A DNA stretch of 64,000 bases from Stratiolaelaps scimitus (taxonomy: Eukaryota > Arthropoda > Arachnida > Mesostigmata > Laelapidae). The stretch is taken from the NCBI GenBank assembly GCA_019614645.1, contig JABWDB010000001.1, positions 16,037,501-16,101,500 of the forward strand. The letters run 5' to 3'. Both the position numbers and the translations under genes were made by a program. How positions within the stretch are numbered: position 1 is the stretch's first letter; the number at the start of each line of letters is the position of its first letter. Positions 46,426 to 57,275 of this stretch are shown in pieces. The notes under the pieces are model-generated. The model searched no databases. It saw nothing but the letters and a program-made list of their open reading frames with translations, and was not told the DNA's origin.

Positions 46426-48230
46426 AGTCGCCGGCCGCGCTTCCGCGTGGCTGACTGACTGCCTGCCTGCTTCCTGCCCTTCTTCTGTCGTTGTGCTAGA
46501 CGCCGGAGTTTGATGATACCGAGACGAGTGATCCCGAGACGACCCTTGGGCCGCGTACAGACGCCGCCTGCCGGACTCTCAGACTTACCTTCAGTACCCT
46601 ATGCTTCCGTTAATGCCCCTGCGTTCCTTGCCGCTACAGGATTAGAAATGGGAGCCGTGAGCTAGGAATAAGGAGATAGACAAGGATAAGATGAGAACGA
46701 GATTCCGTTCGCAAGGCCGACCACGGGACGAGGCTCGGTGCCCACCGGCATCCAAGTTAGTGGCTCAAGTTGGACAGCCTTGAAGGGGGGCCGTTCAGAC
46801 GTTCGTAGACGCACATACATAGTTTGTACCGTGGTAATACGGTACACAAGCCTGCCAAGGTGAGACGAGCTAGATACCGATAGCCTGGAGCTGGAAGAAA
46901 GCCGAACCCAAGCGAAAGAGAGGGTGAGAGAGAGAGACCGAGAGAGTATGCGAAGAAGAGGAGTAAGCGCATAACTCAAGAGGGATTATGTATAGCACGG
47001 TACCACCACGGCTGCCATCAGCGCTGTTAGTACAACGCGGCGGGGGAGGATGCAATATGTGGAAGATCAAATAAACCAACGCTCGTATGTACGAGGAATG
47101 AACCCATGCCCATCGGGGTTCCGATACAAGCATGCCGGTAGCTGCGCCACCTTCCTCGAACGGAGAAGTAAGGTGTAGAGCGCAGCAGGTTTATCATGTG
47201 TCTCATGGAGAAGAAATGCGAGGCTATTTCTTGACCCACCCATACACACATTGCTTGGGGGTGAGTGGACAGGGGTATCAGGACAGATTGGCAGAGATCC
47301 CCAAGCAACAGGTTAGCCTGTCCTACAAGCGCGATAGACAGTCTTGTCCTCGTCCAAAGGCCATCTATCCTGCCGTTTTGCAAATCTAGCCCGTCGATGT
47401 CGAGCTAAGCGCACCATGTTCCCCTAAAGTTCACTGCTCCTTTCTCCTAACTAGCTCCATAACTAACTAAGCAACCAACAACGGGTAGGAAGCCGATCCT
47501 CCGACTTCCCTCTGGTGCCGGGGTGTCGAGCTATTCGAACGGGCAAACTTCAATGTTTATGCTCCAGTACGGATCGGAGCTATGTATTATAGCTATGCAG
47601 CTCGTCTAATCTCCCTGCACGAGTAGTCGATATGTATGCATCTCCGGCCATACTCACCTATGGCAAGGGGAGGGAAGTGGGTAGTTCTTGGATTCCTTGG
47701 ATGTGAGTATGATGAGCTCAAAGGTGGCTGGTTGGGCGTGTGCAGGCCCGAGTGGGAACGTGTTTGTGTATCTCAGTCAGTCGGGTGCATGCGTGTATGT
47801 ACTGGGATATAATATGTAAAATATGGGCTCGAGGTTGAAGCTAATCACCCGCCATATTTATGGTCATGTGCTCTCTTTCTCGCTCTCACACTCCCACCTT
47901 GCTGCAAACGTCGTCAAGCCACATTAACCATTGGCACAGTGGTGCTACCCGAGCTGACTGCCAGCTATGTATTACGTACTGAGTGAATGACTCTATGCCT
48001 TCTCGGGCCGTAATGTTTCTACGAGGCTGAGCCCTGGCTATCTAACACCTCTTCTGAACATCGGATGATAGATAATTATGGTACTTGCAGATGCACGTTT
48101 TGCCACTGCTGCAACCTACGTTGTTTGGAAGCTATATATGAATTGTTATATACAGATGCTGACGCTGTTCGAATGCATGCAGAGGATTCAGTTCTTCAGG
48201 AAGGGCGTATAATATCACTTAAGTATTTAC

Positions 48231-48287
48231 TATATATATATATATATGTATATTTAAAATATATATATATATATGTATATTTAAAAT
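48231..48287. repeat. (AT)n-containing 28-29 bp unit duplicated in tandem
   Basis: The unit (AT)n followed by GTATATTTAAAA occurs twice in direct succession, so the repeat is a duplicated microsatellite block rather than one run. Confidence 0.85.
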
Positions 48288-49500
48288 GGGAACACGTCAA
48301 AAGAGAGCGCAACTTTTACGAGGTAAATGGCTTATTATAGCATAGCAGCTGAACTATACAACATTGTTGGTCGGATCGAATACAAATAGATAACAGCCGT
48401 TTTTTGGCGACTTCATGTGCGTGCCCACTTCTCTGTCCATTTCTCGGTCTACCTGCTAGGAAGTGGAGGAGGAACTCACTTGATCGAATTTAGCCAGAAG
48501 CTGCTCCGAGTGAGTGAGCGACAATGGATGAGACAACCGCTTAGGTTATGGCTGAACGAGGAGTGGCGATATCCAGCTACATTTGGTATAGATCGGAAAC
48601 CGCTGGGCTACTGGTCACTGGGGTGCAGTCCCTTTCGCCTCATGACCCTTGAAACTCCCACCCTCCTGCTACTACCATTCCTCCCTCGCAGATCCGCTCC
48701 AGTCACGACGCAGGACATCGCCAACAGTCAACGGACACCAACCCAATCCAACCGACGATCCACCCACCTTCAGTAGCAGTGCTAGTGGCAGGCCCAGCGC
48801 TGGTGTTGGTGGAGGCAGCGGCTGAAACAGCATCGGAAGCAGCAGCAGCGAAAGCTGAAGTCCATCGAGATGGTTGGGCTGTAAGCTGTGGCAGGCTGGC
48901 TGGTTGTCGCTCTATAGCCTCCAGCCAAGCAGCCCACAACCATAATGTGCGGGAAGATAAGATAAGACCTCATCGATACTGCTTCGGAGCCGGGCGCCGC
49001 CGCCACCGCCGCTGCTGTTGTTGCCGCTACCAATACCACTACTCCTATTATACTATTCCCACCAGCGCCATCGCCACCGTCGCGTGGCCAGACCATGGCC
49101 CCGGCGACCATCGAGTCCCGCTGCTATCCGTTGCGCGCCGTTGACACGGCCAGCCCTCGCGTGAGCCTACAATGACAAGCTATCATGTACCAGTCGGGGC
49201 GTCGGCCGTCCGAACGAGATCGAGGTGTCACGAGTCGTACGGGTGCCGTACAGCGTGGAACGGGCCCTCCGATGGACACATGCTCCGTTATGGCTTCTAG
49301 GCAACGAGTCTCAACGGTCTTCTCAATGTTGCCGATGACGACTATGCTACTGACCATGATCATGGTGATGACGCTGGGCCTGGAGTGGTGATACTTCAAT
49401 CGAACTATTCGTGTCGCTCGCATAAAGCCCCCAGTCAGCGTCTTGATTGTAGAGACCCTTTGGTGGTGATGGTAACGAGCGCCTGGGCAGAGGTCGGGCC

Positions 49501-50929
49501 GGATCGTGTTGAACAGTGTAATATTTTCAGGATATATTGACTAATTGTGCGAGAGGCAGGCGAATGATAGGGATTTCAAGCTCAGGGTTTTCTCAGATTT
49601 CAAATTAGACTATTGGCATTATCAGGTGGTTATGATTTCTTCGTCTCGTTTGCTTATGTAGCCTAAATAGAGTATATGAAATATGACAGTGATCTAACAT
49701 TCCCATGCAATGACATCAGTATAATATGACGTGACGTCTGGCCACTGCCCCAACTAGCTTTAATCGCGCTCATGTGTTAATTATGGATCGTGAAGCATTC
49801 ACATGACTGACATGCATGTCTAAGGTGCACAGTGGTCGTTAGACGGGAAATCCGTTGAATCACCATGTGTTCCGGCGTATGTCCCCGTATTTTGCCAAAT
49901 GCGTTTTGATTATAGTAAACGGCATGCAGATGACAAACAGACGTATAGCAAAGCATGCAGTTTGCTGCCGATAAATACTGAGCCCCGGCCTGTTCCAGGC
50001 CACTCGTTGATGGGCCAGCGATCGGTTGTGCCTAGTCGATGGTAAATGTTTCGGCGGTCGAGCGAGACATGGTGTATGGGCAAGAAAAGGATGTTGCCAA
50101 GGTGGTGATCAATCATGGCTCAGGTCTGTGCCACTTGCGCCACGCGACCAAGCAAATGACGCATTCGCCGCTCGTACGAGTCGCTCAGCGTAAGTGGCCC
50201 GTACACGTCATCTCGCATCTGCAATTGCGGTTGTTCCTGCGGCCTAAATCCCAAGGATTGTCGAGTTAAGGGCGCAGTGCGCTCGCAAATATGATACAGA
50301 CCGCGCGGTCGACAATTAATCAATTTGTGACCAAACCCCCACAATGCTGAGGAGTGCACAAGGCAAATTAACGGGGAAACACGAACATGGCGATTTTCGC
50401 AAGAACGTACACTTTATTCGAGTGCAATATTGCGGAATCTCTGTTTGCGGCACTGTGTGACTGGTCGTGACGGGTGCAGATGGTTCTGCCGTTCTTGTTA
50501 TTGCTTGCTAGTGTGTTCTGCTGCTCTGTCATTGCGTCTCACCGCTAGCAGGGTGTTGACCTAAGTCCAAATGAAGCATGTGAACTGATCTGTTCGGTTA
50601 TTCATGGGTTACTCGGGGTTTTAACTAGCTCAACGCTCCGTGAAGTCCAAGCCGCTACAGTATGAAATATCGAAGTAGGGAAAATTATGCTACTAAAGTC
50701 GGACGGCAATACCATAAAATTATTATTATATATATTATATATATATATATATATATGAGTTTATCTGCACCGCCCAAAAGAACGCAATATATTATTATTA
50801 AACAAAGCTCATGAGCCCGGTGGCGAGTCAATGACACAACGTAGACAGGCATAGTTAAGCGCTTTAATCGTTGCCTATGCGATTTGTCCAGCGCGATGCA
50901 TCGAGATCATCACTGAATAACATAACATT
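49501..50929. other. AT-rich valley, no gene seen
   Basis: (AT)n-like sequence at about 50724-50757. No protein or RNA gene was recognised. Confidence 0.45.
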
Positions 50930-50952
50930 TGCGGTTTATTTGCGGAACCGCA
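50930..50952 (-). repeat. Hairpin with AATAAA loop, copy 3
   Basis: TGCGGTT and AACCGCA pair perfectly around TATTTGCGG; on the minus strand the loop region supplies AATAAA. It is the best-paired of the three copies. No LINE or SINE body was recognised beside it. Confidence 0.65.
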
Positions 50953-51305
50953 GTTTAAACAATGCTAAAGTTTACGTTAAAAAGATAGAATAAAAGTAAG
51001 AGTGTATTATCACCAAAGTGGTCATGCAATTACGATTTAACAATTGTAACAGATTCTACATATTCATTCTATCAACAGATATAAAAAATTGCATGGCCTA
51101 GAGCGCATATGCTCATTCATGCAGCATTTAAACACACGCGACCGAATGAGGTGTCCGCAGAAAGATCAGTCCTTTTTCTCGAAGACACAACGCGAAACCG
51201 CATACAGGCACAAACATTGTACTGGCAGTTGTACGACATATAATAGCACGGGATTTGTGTTCAATTCACTTATTGTCGTTTTAAATAAAAAGGTGAGACT
51301 ACGCG

Positions 51306-51491
51306 ATTATTTTAAGTTCAACCTTGTTGTATGGGGACGTTCAATGTATTCAGACGTTCCTTTAACGTCGATCGATTTTTTCGGAGTCAGTTTGTCCATC
51401 ATTTCTTCGATGTTTATTTTACAAATCATAACGCTTAGACATACATTTGGAAGCAGGATAAAAAGATTTGCTCTTTTCCGCCTACTAATTA
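51306..51491 (-). CDS. Weak candidate terminal exon
   Basis: The minus strand is open for 62 codons ending in TAA. It reads ANLFILLPNVCLSVMICKIN, then EEMMDKLTPKKSIDVKG and YIERPHTTRLNLK, a hydrophobic helix followed by a charged tail. An AG near 51492 could be the acceptor. The AATAAA hairpin at 50930-50952 lies about 350 bp downstream. AT-rich open frame by chance is the alternative. Confidence 0.2.
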
Positions 51492-51849
51492 TTCTCTAAT
51501 GTAGGATTATTAATTTGGTGAAGTGCATACTACTGCTCGCTTTAGTCACGCCATCCTCTCCTTATTTCTCTTTTTGGTGTCCTCCACAACAACTTTCGAA
51601 CTGTCAACGATGTGTTACCGCTGTTATTAGTCTACCCTTGCATTTCTATTTTCATTCCGCTGAAAGTTAAAAGCTTAATCAATTTTCGTTTATCCGAACA
51701 CAACCTATTTAACCTTCGTGCATAGCATATAAGTGTCCGTATTGTTATTTCAATATGTGGCTAAAGGATAAACAGTAAACAAGCATATACGTTCATTTGG
51801 TTTTTATAAGTCGGCATAGGTAGGTATGTGTATGTGTGTGTGCGTGGTG

Positions 51850-54060
51850 CAGTGGTGGCCACCTCCTAAAACAGGAGATTGTTCTTGTCATCAGATGGCG
51901 GACTCGCTCGAGAGTCGCTCGAATCTCTCGTTCTCTTCCGCTGTGTTCGCCCCCAACCTAACCCCGACTGTTTGAGTCGACGGTTCCCCCACCTGCACGT
52001 CCCATCTTCCCTTCCTTACCTCGTCGTTGTGTGGTGTCTCTCGATATCCCTCGTTGTTGAGGACATTCAATTAAGCTCATGGGTGTCTGACTCCCTTCAC
52101 CCTACTCTTCCCCAGTTACCGTTAGGGTTAGGTAGGAAAAAGTAGGGAGTTGCCCGTTACTCTATCACACGGCCAGCCACACACAGACAGACAGACAGGC
52201 ACATATCAGACTCCCCTTACTCACATGGCCAACTCAGAGACGGCAGAAACGATCGGCCGGCTACCTCTCACTTGCACGTTTGTACCGTTCGATTTCCCCT
52301 TTCCGTAACAGCCCTTGTGCCGGCGGGAAGCAGACGATCTCTATCGGTGACGCCCGCTGCTGCGGCAGACAAGAGCGAGCAGAGTTTTGTGGCCGGCTAG
52401 CCGCGCGACCATCACCTCTCCTCCACCGGCTCCTGTGGGGGGCCATGGTCGTGTGTGGTATAGTAAAGATATCAGCTAATGGTAATAGTCGCTTTTATGA
52501 CAGACGCGCACCCACGCATCGCGCGGACCCGCGACGGAGTCGGGTAAACATCCTGCTCCAACCAGTAACGAGAACGGACACATCGTCCCTCCTGCCACGT
52601 TGCTGTGGAAACTGCCACACAGTGCGGTGCGCGGACCATCACGCCGGAAGCGGCAGCAGTTCCCGAAGGCGGGGAGTTTCTACTGGGGGCTGCCTCGCCA
52701 CGGCAAGTAACTCCACGGAAAAGCAATGGCGGAGCGGATGGTGCTCCGCTCCGACGACATCGGTAGTCAGCTGGCGGTGAGCGAGTAGGCCAGAGAGAAA
52801 GAGAGAGAAGAAACAGGCCGATGATACACGATGAAAGGCTACTACTTCGGCTACTAACTGCACTGTCCTGCTGAACAGGACAGGACAACGGGCAGGCAGC
52901 GTTGCTCGAGCGTGGTTTTTCTTTGGGAAACGTGGAGGGGATGATATTACACTGCCTATTGGAAGTATTGCCAAGCAAGGTAATATCGGTAATATAATAA
53001 ACTAATGTAGTTCGGCGCAATATATAGTAGACTGTAATGCCGCCGTAGCACCGCAATGTCTTCGCGTGTGTTTTCACATGTAAGAATACTGTCGCTTCTT
53101 TCGATGTTAACCTGATCTGTATTTCGCATTGTTTAGCTTAAGCCATACCATAAATACAAGACATCGCTGATTACTGGTATGCAAATGTATCGATAGCCCA
53201 ATGTATTAGTATCGGTGCCGCAAGTTGCACCTGTGTGCGAGCTATGTTCTAGCGTATTATTTTCGCGGTAAGCTGTCAATGGGCTGATGCGATTTTTTTG
53301 TGCAGTGAACCTCCGTAGATCACGCGTGGTGGGGAGTGGGCAGGGGGGAGAGCCGAGTCAGAGTCTGCAAGCCGATCGCTCGATTCATGTTCATTGCAAA
53401 TGGCTAAAAACCAAACGTCACTCAGACTTAACTATCGATAGCGAAGCCCGTAATGGTGGCGACGAACAGCGAGCTTCGAGCTCGATGCAGCTTTCGAACG
53501 TGTGTCGTACGGTTCTTGTATTGTGCTTTGCTCCATGTTGAGGCAATGAATGAACGAATGGATGGATACTTCGGGTTGTCCTCTGTGGTGTGCCCTTCGT
53601 CAAGTCTTTTCGCAAGGTCCGTTTCGAAGGTCTCTGTGGTGCAGACGCTGGGACACGCACCCCTCCCTCCGGTTGCTGTGATGTGCCTCGCTAGGAGGTT
53701 ATTTTCCGGTGTGAGACGCAACGTCAGCAGATAGTGATTGCCACCACCACCACTGCTACTACCATTACTGCGATGCTCCGTGATGCTTGGGCGGCGCTAC
53801 GGGGAAGCGGTAGGCAGAGACGCGAGTAGTCTCGAGCCGTGCCAACGAGAGCAAACCAGGATGGACAGACAACGGCGCAAAGGGAACGGCGGCGGCGCCA
53901 GCTAAAGACCCGTGAAAGATTGGCAGTCGGCAGGCGTCCGGCAATTGGGAGAGGACAGGCGTCGTTTAGTTCGCCCACTGTTGGGCTCAGGGATGCAATT
54001 GGAATTGTGCCGGAAGAGACCCCTATCCGAGGGGACGGTTTGTGGGTGGCGTGTGTTATG
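51850..54060. other. GC-rich island, no complete gene supported
   Basis: A GA run lies at 52791-52811 and an 8-bp hairpin at 52863-52883 (CTGTCCTG/CAGGACAG, 5-nt loop). The longest frame (52472-53077, minus, 201 codons) is crossed by equally open frames on the other strand and has no domain. An AT-richer dip lies at 53.0-53.3 kb. Confidence 0.45.
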
Positions 54061-54129
54061 GGCATGCCTAATAAAATCATCACAAAACTCGACCTATGCT
54101 ATCACTCCTCTGAGGTTTTTTTTTTTCAG

Positions 54130-54170
54130 CCGCACTAGACGCCTTCAAGACTCACATACCGCCATCGCAG
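54130..54170 (+). CDS. Candidate 41-nt micro-exon
   Basis: A 13-base poly-T tract and CAG (ending 54129) precede 41 nt that end at a strong donor (CATCGCAG then GTGAGC). Two frames are open: ALDAFKTHIPPSQ (ending phase 0) and RTRRLQDSHTAIA (ending phase 1). The splice signals on both sides are among the best in the window, so a real exon is likely if the region is transcribed. Confidence 0.35.
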
Positions 54171-55000
54171 GTGAGCAAATTCTTCGCAAGTATCTCGTCA
54201 ATCCTATACAGATATTGCAGTCCGACTTTGAAACAATTGTTTTAGCCATTACGTTGTCAGGCTCAGAGGTGCTTCCAACATTGTTTTAACTGGCGGCACC
54301 CCTCATATGGCACGGAAGATGCTATGCCAGACCCCGAAAGACGACCGTCGTGGAATGAGCTTAGTCACGTGGACCAAAGCCGCATTTTATATGCGTGCAT
54401 GTATTAGTTTAAACCTGCCCTTAATTATATCGAAATGACTTTTCTTCGAAAATGCGCAAATAGATACAGATTTATTCATGCTAGACGCAATGCTGCTTTA
54501 GGTATCCATGCGGATCTACACAGGAAAAGGTAATATATCATATGTCTTTAAACAGAAGTTGACATTGCACATGTGTTCATATGCAGCTATTTTTAGTAGA
54601 CAATCTTGTATCTTTTGCCATAGCCATGCCGGGTTGCGCATGTTCTTGAGCAGTAGGTTTACGTGCCGTGGTTCTGATATGGCCGTACGGACAAAGTGGT
54701 ATTGCAGATGAGACCATATCCTGCCCTCGGCGCTGTCAGTGGCCGTGATCTTATTGCGCCCCTTCGGCTTGGCAAGTTAAAAGGTAGATGCGGCCGGCAG
54801 CCTGAAAGTTGCCACAGATTTTGGTTCGAGAAGAACAAAATTAAATGAGTGATCTGAGTTTAATCCTGCTGTCACTTTTTCACCCAATGGCGGATGCTTA
54901 GTGTACCTAACCCTCTTAGTAATTACGTATGTCAGCGAGCAAAGTTAGTACACGATCCTAATGGAAAATAATGCTCACTCACTCGTACATACTTTAAAGG
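54171..55000. other. AT-rich gap, no gene seen
   Basis: Nothing recognisable downstream of the micro-exon candidate. Confidence 0.4.
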
Positions 55001-55517
55001 ATAGAAGCTTTAAAGGACTGACTGTGCGGTATTTCTTGCGGTCCGCTCTGCCAAATGCGCACATAATATAGGGAACGTTTCCTATGGACAGCAAAGTTGT
55101 CTCCTTGCAACTTGCTCGGCTGTCCAGGCTTTTGCGCGTCTGGACGGCTGCCTTTTGCCGGCAGCTATAGTTTGGCAGGAGTGGCCCTGGATCCTGTGGC
55201 CCTCCCCTGCAGGCATCCTAGGTCCTTCTATCGGCTCAGCTCACAGAGACCCTGTCGCGTTAAACTCGGAAAACTTTCCTTTTTAAGCGCTTCTTCTTTT
55301 GGTGTCCCCTACACAACACCCCTACAAGTGTAGCACACTTCCTTTCTTCACGCACTGTCCCTCGTTCCTGGCGTCCTTCTTGCACTCCGGGCCATTGCCT
55401 TACTACGTCTTTACCCTTCTTCGGTTGGTCGTATCCAGGGAGCCAGAGCCAGCCAGGGCATTATTGGATTTTCACTCCAAACGATGTCCCGCCACAGGAC
55501 GGCTGCTCTACGTTGCG

Positions 55518-55565
<48 letters not shown>

Positions 55566-55900
55566 AGAGGGGGAGGATAGGAATGGAGAGAGCGAGAGAA
55601 CAGAGGGACTTGCTAGAGACGGCGAAGTAACGTCAACTGTGACGGGAGGCCACAAACGCCCTCGCTGGCCGAACGCCAGCGCCCCTCGTGATACGCAAGA
55701 CCCATCGCTCGGTTGCATCGGAAGCGAACAGCACGATCCAATCGTTGCCGGGCTCGTCAATTTCGAGGAGATTGCCTAGCCGCCGCCGACGACGTGAGAT
55801 CGCAGGGCAGCTGCACATTAGACAAAAGAAAGGGCTCCGATTGTCGATTCGTAGATTATCCCCGAAAGATCGCAAGCACATAGCGCGCAGCTTCTATTAG
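55001..55900. other. GC-rich island with long (GA)n
   Basis: Open frames on both strands are compositional; the (GA)n at 55521-55560 dominates. Confidence 0.45.
55521..55560. repeat. (AG)n microsatellite, 40 bp
   Basis: Twenty uninterrupted AG units, the longest GA run in the window. Confidence 0.98.
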
Positions 55901-56448
55901 AGTTAGTTATCATTTCGTCGATACTGTCGTCATTCACGTAGTATCGCATTGCAGATGTATTAGAGTTTATATTCATGAGATATTATGTGTCCGGAATATT
56001 TGAGAGACACTTTGACTTTATATCACTGTTGATATCTGTATTGAATAAATCTTTCTTTATTCTTTACTTATTCTTTCTTGCTTGCAGCGATGCGATGCGT
56101 CTCGGTTGACGAGACATACGTATATAACTTAATTTTAATGTGGTTTATGAAATGCACCCACTCTTTGAGGCAGTAAACGAAGATGGGTGAGTGAGCGGGT
56201 AAAAAGTACGTAACGTCTAAGAAAAACGTCTAACTTTTCGAAGAAAATGGCGCGCCAATAAATAAAATCTAAAATAGCTAAACAATTTCTAAACACACAA
56301 TTTCAAATTACTAAAATTTACATTGGTTAAATCTATTATATTTATTGACATTGGACAAGAAACGACCATTGTTTAAAAACGACGAATAGCATATTCACTT
56401 ACTTAAAATAGAACGTTCCTTAGTATTATATATATCACAGGCCGTCTG
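55901..56448. other. AT-rich DNA with a strong plus acceptor and the minus 3' flank
   Basis: A long pyrimidine tract and CAG end near 56088 (plus strand) and could open a terminal exon. On the minus strand an AATAAA (plus 56341-56346) lies about 105 bp past the stop at 56449 and suits the end of that transcript. Confidence 0.35.
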
Positions 56449-56528
56449 CTAGTTCTCCCGCTTGTTCGTCACGATTGGGTAGACCTTGATCATCGCCAGT
56501 GACCTACATTTCAGAGGGGAATTGGCAC
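56449..56528 (-). CDS. Terminal coding exon of an unknown gene
   Basis: On the minus strand an acceptor (cacttcgcag, exon start 56528) opens two bases plus 26 codons ending in TAG, reading GANSPLKCRSLAMIKVYPI and VTNKREN. The two leading bases complete the codon left by the exon at 57132-57275, so the pair joins in frame across a 603-nt intron. An AATAAA follows on the same strand. The C-terminus is basic. I do not recognise the family. Confidence 0.5.
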
Positions 56529-56817
56529 CTGCGAAGTGGATTATTGTGAGTGATCTCCCAATGCATATAATTTAGAGCTGATCAAAATGCCGCGGCGTTG
56601 TCCAGTTTCAATGCTATACTCTAGCAAAATGTTCGTTACAATAATTTTCGGAAATAACCTTGACGATATCGCACAAATATAGCACAGAATGTTTGCAAGT
56701 TTGCGCAATTATTTGGAAGATTAGCCCAATGTTAACGGTTGTGGAAACTTGATTTTGATTATTTTTTCCGTAAATGTTCATTTAGGTATAACTTAATCCA
56801 TATTAGTAATAGCAAGA

Positions 56818-56842
56818 TATATATATATATATATATATATAT
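56818..56842. repeat. (AT)n microsatellite in the intron
   Basis: About 25 bp of alternating A and T, inside the intron between the two minus-strand exons. Confidence 0.9.
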
Positions 56843-57131
56843 GTTATTTTTCAAACCTTTGTAAAAACCAGTTGACTGTCGACTTATCTTACGAAAATCT
56901 GGTCGCCCGCATGAGTCTTATAAAAAATAAAACTTACCTATCCCAAGTAGCCTTAGCAATATAAACTTCGTCAGTAGGAAAAAAGAATCCCAACGGCACC
57001 AACTCTCAGACCTTTATCCGTTTCAGAGAATGAGAGCGAATGAGTTGATAGTATTCATTTCTAAAATCTTCTCTTGTGAGTAAAAGCGATTTGGTTCACA
57101 AGGCCTCTGAACCATCTTGCGTCATGCTTAC

Positions 57132-57275
57132 CTGCCATTTTGACTAAGTGGTGAATAAACTTCCACGCTTTCCTGTTCTTGGGTCTAACTAGATGAACAG
57201 CACGACAAGCGACAATAATCTGCTTTGAAATAACAGGTGGTTGCAGTATCACAGTTGGTTTATCATGGTATGCGC
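57132..57275 (-). CDS. Internal exon of an unknown gene
   Basis: On the minus strand an acceptor (cctttgttttag, exon start 57275) and a strong donor (ATGGCAG then GTAAGC, exon end 57132) bound 144 nt that are open in the frame reading PTVILQPPVISKQIIVACRA, then VHLVRPKNRKAWKFIHHLVK. It takes in two bases and leaves one, matching the terminal exon at 56449-56528. The peptide has natural-looking composition with a basic RPKNRKAWK stretch. The upstream exon, which must leave one base, was not found with certainty; it may lie beyond the GC island at 57.7-59.7 kb. Confidence 0.5.

Larger units (their letters stand above)
45801..49500. other. GC-rich islands split by an AT patch
   Basis: GC-rich DNA at 45.8-47.8 and 48.4-49.5 kb is separated by an AT-richer patch holding the repeat at 48231-48287. 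A GA run lies at 46916-46942. Large overlapping frames are compositional. A plus donor (GGGG then GTGAGTGG) near 47261 follows a frame from an ATG at 47132, a weak exon candidate. Confidence 0.4.

Noticed and set aside
52472..53077. 201-codon minus-strand frame
   Set aside because: Crossed by an equally open plus frame, no domain, low-complexity content.
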